Shown here: in pieces, positions 6,144 to 10,565 of the stretch | How positions within the stretch are numbered: position 1 is the first letter of the stretch | Layout of the letters: each line of letters starts with the position of its first letter | Source of the DNA: Deltaproteobacteria bacterium | GTDB taxonomy: Bacteria > Desulfobacterota_B > Binatia > Binatales > Binataceae | Assembly (NCBI GenBank): GCA_021827465.1 | Contig: JAKAVX010000024.1 | Span: forward strand, 1-10,565 | DNA length: 10,565 nucleotides | Direction of reading: 5' to 3' | Program-made: the position numbers and the translations under genes | Notes under the pieces: model-generated | Databases searched by the model: none | What the model was told of the DNA's origin: nothing | Seen by the model: only the letters and a program-made list of their open reading frames with translations

Positions 6144-6276
6144 TCACCGCAGCGCAAACACCATCAGCGTTCCACCGAGTTGGGGGCTGTGTGAGCGACA
6201 CGCCGAGGGCCATCGCTCCGAGACCTTCCTTCGACTTCGTCAGTCCAAAAGCTAGATAAAACGTCCATCCAGCCCC
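6144..6276 (-). pseudogene. Possible C-terminal remnant of a small membrane protein
   Basis: On the minus strand one frame reads GWTFYLAFGLTKSKEGLGAM and then ALGVSLTQ. If one C is removed from the C5 run at 6182-6186, the frame continues PQLGGTLMVFALR to a TGA at 6144-6146. Two hydrophobic stretches separated by a basic/acidic loop suggest the end of a membrane protein. I cannot name the family. The frameshift at a homopolymer could be decay or a sequencing error. No start region is recognisable upstream. Confidence 0.25.
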
Positions 6277-6718
6277 CTAAGTTTCCACTCATTTCAGAGA
6301 ATCGCGCGATGCTCGCGCGTGCGCGCGCGATTCTCGATCGCGTAGGGACCCGGAGAGCGCCACATCGGACGCTAATCGCGAGAGAATTCGCCAAATCCTA
6401 TCCCGGCGCGATTTTGCTAGGCCCCACCGCGCACCCAGACGAGGGCCCGGTGCGATCGGTTATGGCCGGATTGTCCGGCAGTTTTGTGGCTCTCATACCT
6501 CAAGGGAGAACCTCTGGCAAAACGCTCGACGCGTCGGTTCCTGGTGCGTGATCGATTACCAGCTTTTCGGCCCCGCCCTTCGCGGTAGCCGAGGGTGAGC
6601 CGGAAAGCTGTTCGGGTTTTGGGTCAGCCTCGGCCAGCGGGCAACTTCGTCGAGCCATCCCTAAAAGCAACTTGGTTCGGCTGCCGGAAGAAAGACGCCC
6701 ATTGCGCAAGAGATCTCA
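6277..6718. other. Intergenic region downstream of the first HTH-EIIA gene
   Basis: Contains the inverted repeat at 6297-6335 and an open frame at 6309-6551 (+, 80 codons) with no recognisable family. That frame begins inside the inverted repeat, has no ribosome binding site and includes a low-complexity Arg/Ala start, so I do not call it a gene. Confidence 0.3.
6297..6335. repeat. 12-bp perfect inverted repeat, GC-rich
   Basis: GAGAATCGCGCG (6297-6308) and its exact reverse complement CGCGCGATTCTC (6324-6335) enclose a 15-nt spacer that is itself alternating C/G-rich. It could form a strong hairpin in RNA or DNA. There is no T-tract on either side, so it is not a standard intrinsic terminator. 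It may be a remnant of a mobile element or a protein-binding site. Confidence 0.6.
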
Positions 6719-7471
6719 TCAATTACCGCGCTGCAGGGGAAAGAGGGTCCGCTCCGCCTGGGAGAGCGAGTTGAAAATCGTTTCGGCGTCCGGGGCCGCA
6801 ATCAACGCGGCAGTCGCCTCGGGCCGCGCAAGCAACTGCGCCATCTTGGCCAGCCAGGGAAGGTGTAACTCGTGGAACTTAAGTCCAAGGACAAAGAACA
6901 GATGCGTCGGTCTACCATCCAGCGCGTCGAAATCGACGCCGCGACGCGAGCGACCGAGGACCATGAAAGGGCGAACCACCTGCTCAGGGTGGCGGTTCAT
7001 GGTGTGCAGGAAGGCGACGCCATTGCCCACCGCGCTCGGCATTATGTTCTCGCGTTCGATGAGCGCTCCAACGAACCAATTCTTATCCCGGACTAGGCCA
7101 AGGCGGCTGGCAACGGCCGCAAGCTCCTCAATCACTCCGATCCCGGTGGTCCCTTCCAGTTCCGGGACGATATGACTCGGCTGGAAACAGCTCGCAAGGT
7201 CGAGCATCCGGCGCGGAATTCGATTGCGATGGTCGAGCTCGACATGCTGCGGAGCCACGCCCAGCATCTGATCGTCAAGCCAAGCGTCCAGCATGGCTTT
7301 ACGAAAGCGCCATTGATTTCCAATCTTGACGCCGGGCAGCGCGCCCTCGGACACCAGCTTCAGAACCGTGCGTTCGTTCACGCTCAGGTAGGCAGCGACC
7401 TGACGGGCAGTCATCAGTCGATCCGCCGGTTCGAGCGGTCGTGTCGTAGTTTTACGCGAAATGTTTGACAC
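6719..7471 (-). CDS. Helix-turn-helix / PTS EIIA(Ntr/Fru)-type fusion regulator (A)
   Basis: 250 residues. Residues ~20-67 are an excisionase/MerR-like helix-turn-helix (TARQVAAYLSVNERTVLKLV, then WRFRKAMLDAWL). Residues ~100-245 are a PTS EIIA fructose/nitrogen-type domain. The motif AVGNGVAFLHTMNRHP places a histidine (His156) at the phospho-acceptor position; the usual text is GNGIAIPH, so the preceding Ile-Pro is Phe-Leu here. GVDFDALDGRPTHLFFVL matches the following EIIA strand. No EIIB or EIIC domain is present, so the likely role is regulatory: DNA binding controlled by phosphorylation. The start may be GTG at 7471 or ATG at 7414; the latter gives MTARQV directly at the HTH and has GGCGGA upstream. 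Divergent from the second fusion protein. Confidence 0.88.
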   Translation of the reverse strand: MSNISRKTTTRPLEPADRLMTARQVAAYLSVNERTVLKLVSEGALPGVKIGNQWRFRKAMLDAWLDDQMLGVAPQHVELDHRNRIPRRMLDLASCFQPSHIVPELEGTTGIGVIEELAAVASRLGLVRDKNWFVGALIERENIMPSAVGNGVAFLHTMNRHPEQVVRPFMVLGRSRRGVDFDALDGRPTHLFFVLGLKFHELHLPWLAKMAQLLARPEATAALIAAPDAETIFNSLSQAERTLFPLQRGN

Positions 7472-7714
7472 GTTCGCTAGATTACGGAAAAATGCTTTCG
7501 ACTACAACGAATTACGTTATGGCGAAACGATATACGAAGCGGGTTCAAGAACCCCGTTTCCCAGACATCCCCGTTCGAAAAGCCGAACCTCTTGAATTGA
7601 CCGTCTCGAAGCCTCTGCGCCTGCAAAAGACGCTGTGGCCTCAAAATGATGCAGTGGGCCGGAACTTCTGTTTTCACCCCATTGATGGCCTTGGTTGAGC
7701 GTGGCGTTGAGCAG
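7472..7714. other. Promoter-side region of the first HTH-EIIA gene
   Basis: The AT-richer part (7480-7540) has several TACG(A/T)-like repeats and is the likely promoter and operator region. A 6-bp hairpin GGGTTC-AA-GAACCC (7541-7554) is followed by no T-run. The short open frames here have no recognisable similarity. Confidence 0.3.
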
Positions 7715-7972
7715 TCAGTTTGCGCTTCGCCTGACGCACGCCCGCAAGTGCATGGACCGCGCGGTAAACAAGCCGCGGGCATTGATGATGACGTTCGCGT
7801 CGGCGCCGTCGGCTTCGAGACGAACTTGCGACAAGCATCACCTCACGCTTGATTTGGCCTATAACTGCTTCACTTCCGTAGTGCGCCCCGTTCTCTCTGT
7901 GCATTTGCCGAGTTCGGACAAGAGCTGAATTTCCTTGTTGACGTTGCCGCCACTGGAAAAGCCACGCGCGAC
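7715..7972 (-). pseudogene. Possible HPr-like phosphocarrier remnant, frame-disrupted
   Basis: The minus strand, read across several frames, gives pieces in HPr order: VARGFSS and EIQLLSE (around 7922-7970), an AKS piece (7850-7858), VMLVAS, then QVRLEADGADA (ending near 7796). These match the second half of HPr proteins (A..F.S, I.L, KSI..VM.LAA, V...A.G.DA). It continues directly as NVIINARGLFTARSMHL, which resembles the start of another HPr domain (V.I.N..GLH-R..M.L), with Phe where the active histidine is expected. Stops at 7856-7885 and frameshifts show it cannot encode a working protein. The assignment is by eye from short pieces and may be wrong, but the PTS-like neighbours on both sides make it plausible. 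Confidence 0.33.
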
Positions 7973-8002
7973 CGGCGCGGCGCATCGTAAAGAGTTGTCT
8001 TC

Positions 8003-8701
8003 GTGCAATTGAAGATTCGTGAAGTATCGAAACTGCTTAAGGTTTCTGAAAAAAAGGTGAACGAATGGATTCGGCGTGGAATCCTGCGGGCCGATTGCGT
8101 CAACGATCAATACCAACTGCATCGCAGCGACTTGCTCGAGCGGACTTCGTCCCGCGAGATCAATATCCGCGCGGAGATTTTTTTTCGGTCCGACCCCGTC
8201 AGTATGAAGACACTCTCCCTGGTCGACGCCCTGCGCGACGGCGGTATCTTTCACCGGTTGCGTGGCGGGGATAAGCGGGCGGTAGTGCGGAGCATAGTCG
8301 ACACGCTTGCTCTGCCACCGAATTTCGACCGCGAATACGTCGCGCAGATTTTGCTCGCGCGTGAGGCGCTGGGTTCGACGGCGATAGGGGAAGGGATCGC
8401 CATACCGCACGTTCGGCGGCCTCTTCTCCTTAACGGCTCACGCGCGTCGATTTCGCTATGCTTTCTGGAGCATCCCGTTGATTTTGGCGCGCTCGACGGC
8501 AAGCCGGTATTTGCAGTTTTCCTTCTAATTAGTCCCACCGCACGCACGCATTTGCATCTGCTTTCGCGCCTGTCCTTTGCGCTCCATGATTCGGAATTGA
8601 AGACGGCGTTGGCTCGCCGGGCATCGTCTGCGGAAATTCTTGCTGAATTTCAGAGGGTGGAAGATGCGATTGGGGGCGCGAGAGCAGATGAACGAGTCTG
8701 A
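8003..8701 (+). CDS. Helix-turn-helix / PTS EIIA(Ntr/Fru)-type fusion regulator (B)
   Basis: 232 residues starting at GTG 8003. Residues 1-46 form an excisionase/MerR-like helix-turn-helix (KIREVSKLLKVSEKKVNEWI, then YQLHRSDLL). Residues ~70-220 are an EIIA(Ntr/Fru)-type domain beginning LSLVDALRDGGI, with canonical GEGIAIPHVRRP, so His136 is the phospho-acceptor, followed by VDFGALDGKPVFAVFLL and HLHLLSRLSFAL. There is no sugar-transport partner domain. The stop lies 3 nt before the start of the HyfB-type gene, so the two are very likely co-transcribed and the protein probably controls that membrane complex. It is related in architecture to the divergent regulator A but quite different in sequence, so this is an old duplication or independent recruitment. 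No strong Shine-Dalgarno precedes the GTG. Confidence 0.9.
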   Translation: MQLKIREVSKLLKVSEKKVNEWIRRGILRADCVNDQYQLHRSDLLERTSSREINIRAEIFFRSDPVSMKTLSLVDALRDGGIFHRLRGGDKRAVVRSIVDTLALPPNFDREYVAQILLAREALGSTAIGEGIAIPHVRRPLLLNGSRASISLCFLEHPVDFGALDGKPVFAVFLLISPTARTHLHLLSRLSFALHDSELKTALARRASSAEILAEFQRVEDAIGGARADERV

Positions 8702-8704
8702 ATC

Positions 8705-10565
8705 ATGACCACGCTGTTGGTGTCGCTTCTTTTCTTTGCCGCAGGCGCAGCGGCATCCCTGATCTGTGCGAACCGGGGACGCTGGCAGACTTTTCTCGGC
8801 GCCGGCGGCATCATTCTGGGATGCGCATGCGGGATCGTCCCTGCGGTGCAGGTGGCGCTGGGAGCATCCGCGCAGTCCCTACGGATGGCGTGGGATGTGC
8901 CGTACGGCAGCTTGTACCTGCAACTGGATGCGCTCTCCGCGTTCTTTCTCCTGCCGATTTTTTTGATATCCGCACTTGCCGCAGTTTATGGCGCCGAATA
9001 CCTGGAAGCTTACCGCGGCAGGAAAGCGCTCGCACCGCCGTGGTTCTTTCTGAATGCGCTCACCGCGAGCATGGTAGTGGTCGTCCTGGCCCGCAACGCG
9101 GTTCTGTTTCTCATGGCTTGGGAAACAATGGCGCTCTCATCCTTTTTTCTGGTTACTTTCGAAGACGAAAAGGAAAGTACACGGCAAGCAGGATGGACTT
9201 ACCTTGTGGCTAGTCACATCGGCACAGCGTTTCTCCTCGTGCTCTTCGTGCTGCTCGGCAAGGAAAATGGTTCGCTGGATTTCAATCGCTTCACTGCGTC
9301 GTCAGGTGCAGGGCTTCTGTTTGTTCTTGCACTTGTGGGATTTGGCACTAAGGCGGGTTTCGTCCCGTTGCACGTCTGGCTGCCCGAGGCGCATCCTGCC
9401 GCGCCCAGTCATGTCTCCGCTGTGATGTCGGCGGTCATGATCAAGACTGGCATTTACGGCCTGATTCGCATTCTCACTTTGCTGGGTCCACCTCAGGCAT
9501 GGTGGGGATGGGTGCTATGCGCGGTCGGGTTGACGTCGGGTATCCCTGGTGTCCTGCTCGCGCTTGCGCAGCACGATCTCAAGCGCCTTCTGGCCTATCA
9601 CAGTGTAGAGAACATCGGCATTATCGCGCTGGGTCTCGGTGTCGGGATTGTCGGATTGAGCGTCGGTGCACCTTTCATAGCGGTCGTCGGTTTCGCCGGG
9701 GCGATGCTTCATGTTCTGAATCACGCGCTGTTCAAAGGATTGCTCTTTTTCGGCGCTGGAAACGTGGCCCACTGCGCGCATACGCGCGAGATGGATCACC
9801 TCGGAGGTCTTGTGCGCCGTATGCCCGGCACCAGCGCAACGTTCCTGATCGGGGCCGCCGCTATTTCGGGCCTGCCTCCGCTAAATGGCTTCGTCAGCGA
9901 GTTCTTGATTTATCTGGCGAGCTTCAGAGGAACCATCTCGCTCGAGGGTTCTGGCAGCATTCCGATGCTTGCGACGATCTCGGGGCTCGCCTTGATCGGA
10001 GGTCTGGCGGTGGCCTGCTTTACGAAGGCATTTGGCATCGTGTTTCTGGGCGAGCCACGAACTCGGCACGGCGAGGATGCGCGCGAAGCCGGCCTCGCGA
10101 TGCTGGCACCAGGATTTCTATTATCAGCCGGATGCATATTCATCGGCGTGTTCGGTTCGAACGTTGTGCGGTCAATGGGCCCGTTGATCTCCAGCGTAAC
10201 CGGCCTGCCGTTAATTCCTGTTAGCCAAAATCTTGCGGAAGCCGCTTACTCGGTCGCGCGCGTTGGGTATTTCGGCGCAGTGCTGATTGGTGTTGCTACT
10301 CTGTTGAGTCTCGCACGAGCGATGGCGCTTGCACGGCGCCGCGTCGTCACAGCGGTTACTTGGGACTGTGGGTACGCACAGCCTTCGCCGCGGATGCAGT
10401 ACACGGCTTCATCGTTCGCGCAGCCGCTGACGGAGTCTTTTGGGATGCTCCTGCAGGCGCGTCGAGTTCTGACCGCGCCGCAAGGACTGTTTCCGCAACG
10501 AGCGGAGTTTCATACACAGACCGATGACCCTTACCAGAGCTACATCTTTCGCCCGGTCTTTTGCG
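8705..10565 (+). CDS. hyfB: HyfB-type (hydrogenase-4 component B / complex-I-like) proton-translocating membrane subunit, 3' end outside window
   Basis: The frame runs from ATG 8705 to the window edge: 620 residues of an expected ~660-680. It is highly hydrophobic with the signatures of the Mrp/NuoL-M-N antiporter-like family. Glu140 in LFLMAWETMALSS and Lys216 in VGFGTKAGFVPLHVWLPEAH are conserved proton-path residues; also SAVMIKTGIYG (Lys247), LAQHDLKRLLAYHSVENIG, LNHALFKGLLFFGAGNV (Lys344) and ISGLPPLNGFVSEF. The tail has TWDCGYAQPSPRMQYTASSF, characteristic of HyfB/HycC-type subunits rather than NuoL. It sits in the cytoplasmic membrane and would couple electron transfer to ion movement with HyfC/E/F/G/I-type partners expected downstream. 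Start by proximity to the preceding gene (3 nt gap); the Shine-Dalgarno is weak. Confidence 0.93.
   Translation, partial: MTTLLVSLLFFAAGAAASLICANRGRWQTFLGAGGIILGCACGIVPAVQVALGASAQSLRMAWDVPYGSLYLQLDALSAFFLLPIFLISALAAVYGAEYLEAYRGRKALAPPWFFLNALTASMVVVVLARNAVLFLMAWETMALSSFFLVTFEDEKESTRQAGWTYLVASHIGTAFLLVLFVLLGKENGSLDFNRFTASSGAGLLFVLALVGFGTKAGFVPLHVWLPEAHPAAPSHVSAVMSAVMIKTGIYGLIRILTLLGPPQAWWGWVLCAVGLTSGIPGVLLALAQHDLKRLLAYHSVENIGIIALGLGVGIVGLSVGAPFIAVVGFAGAMLHVLNHALFKGLLFFGAGNVAHCAHTREMDHLGGLVRRMPGTSATFLIGAAAISGLPPLNGFVSEFLIYLASFRGTISLEGSGSIPMLATISGLALIGGLAVACFTKAFGIVFLGEPRTRHGEDAREAGLAMLAPGFLLSAGCIFIGVFGSNVVRSMGPLISSVTGLPLIPVSQNLAEAAYSVARVGYFGAVLIGVATLLSLARAMALARRRVVTAVTWDCGYAQPSPRMQYTASSFAQPLTESFGMLLQARRVLTAPQGLFPQRAEFHTQTDDPYQSYIFRPVFC

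Noticed and set aside
7541..7554. GGGTTC-AA-GAACCC as a terminator or tRNA T-arm
   Set aside because: No T-run on either strand and no acceptor or anticodon arms around it.
7859..8410. A 183-codon open frame on the minus strand
   Set aside because: Largely antisense to the second HTH-EIIA gene. Only its last part (about 7870-7972) is discussed, as a possible HPr remnant.

Overview
The window comes from a G+C-rich bacterium. Family resemblances (a HyfB-type membrane subunit, HTH-EIIA regulators, a four-cluster ferredoxin subunit and hemerythrins) fit a proteobacterium, perhaps beta or gamma. This is inference: no rRNA or other taxonomic marker is present. The window alternates between intact redox genes and stretches of decayed accessory DNA.

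Layout. (1) Positions 2-2195, + strand: a tight, translationally coupled operon. It holds the C-terminal part of a molybdopterin oxidoreductase catalytic subunit, a four-[4Fe-4S] electron-transfer subunit and a MoaD/ThiS-like sulfur carrier ending in Gly-Gly. (2) Positions 2196-4206: a gene graveyard. In order it has an unassigned segment, a frameshifted IS630-family transposase fragment (+), Cas1-like and Cas3-like fragments of a type I-U/I-G-like CRISPR-Cas locus (- strand), a truncated antitoxin/PIN-toxin pair (+), a 5'-truncated hemerythrin pseudogene with an in-frame stop (+), and the first residues of what may be an MvhD-like iron-sulfur subunit (+). (3) Positions 4202-5891, - strand: an intact hemerythrin-like protein downstream of an intact nitronate monooxygenase-family flavoenzyme. 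(4) Positions 5892-6718: mostly non-coding, with a possible membrane-protein remnant and a GC-rich inverted repeat. (5) Positions 6719-8701: two divergent genes for an unusual architecture, an N-terminal excisionase/MerR-like helix-turn-helix joined to a PTS EIIA(Ntr/Fru)-type domain. The roughly 530 bp between them holds what looks like a decayed HPr-like gene. (6) Positions 8705-10565, + strand: a HyfB-type proton-pumping membrane subunit, cut by the window edge, starting 3 nt after the second regulator.

How it fits together. The most interesting intact block is the pair of HTH-EIIA proteins next to hyfB. The likely reading is that phosphorylation of the EIIA histidine sets expression of a Hyf/complex-I-like membrane complex. 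A PTS-type phosphate donor (HPr) may once have been encoded between the two regulators. The MoaD-like protein, coupled to a molybdo- or tungsto-enzyme, points to cofactor supply dedicated to that enzyme. The graveyard shows that a CRISPR-Cas locus once sat here and was largely lost.
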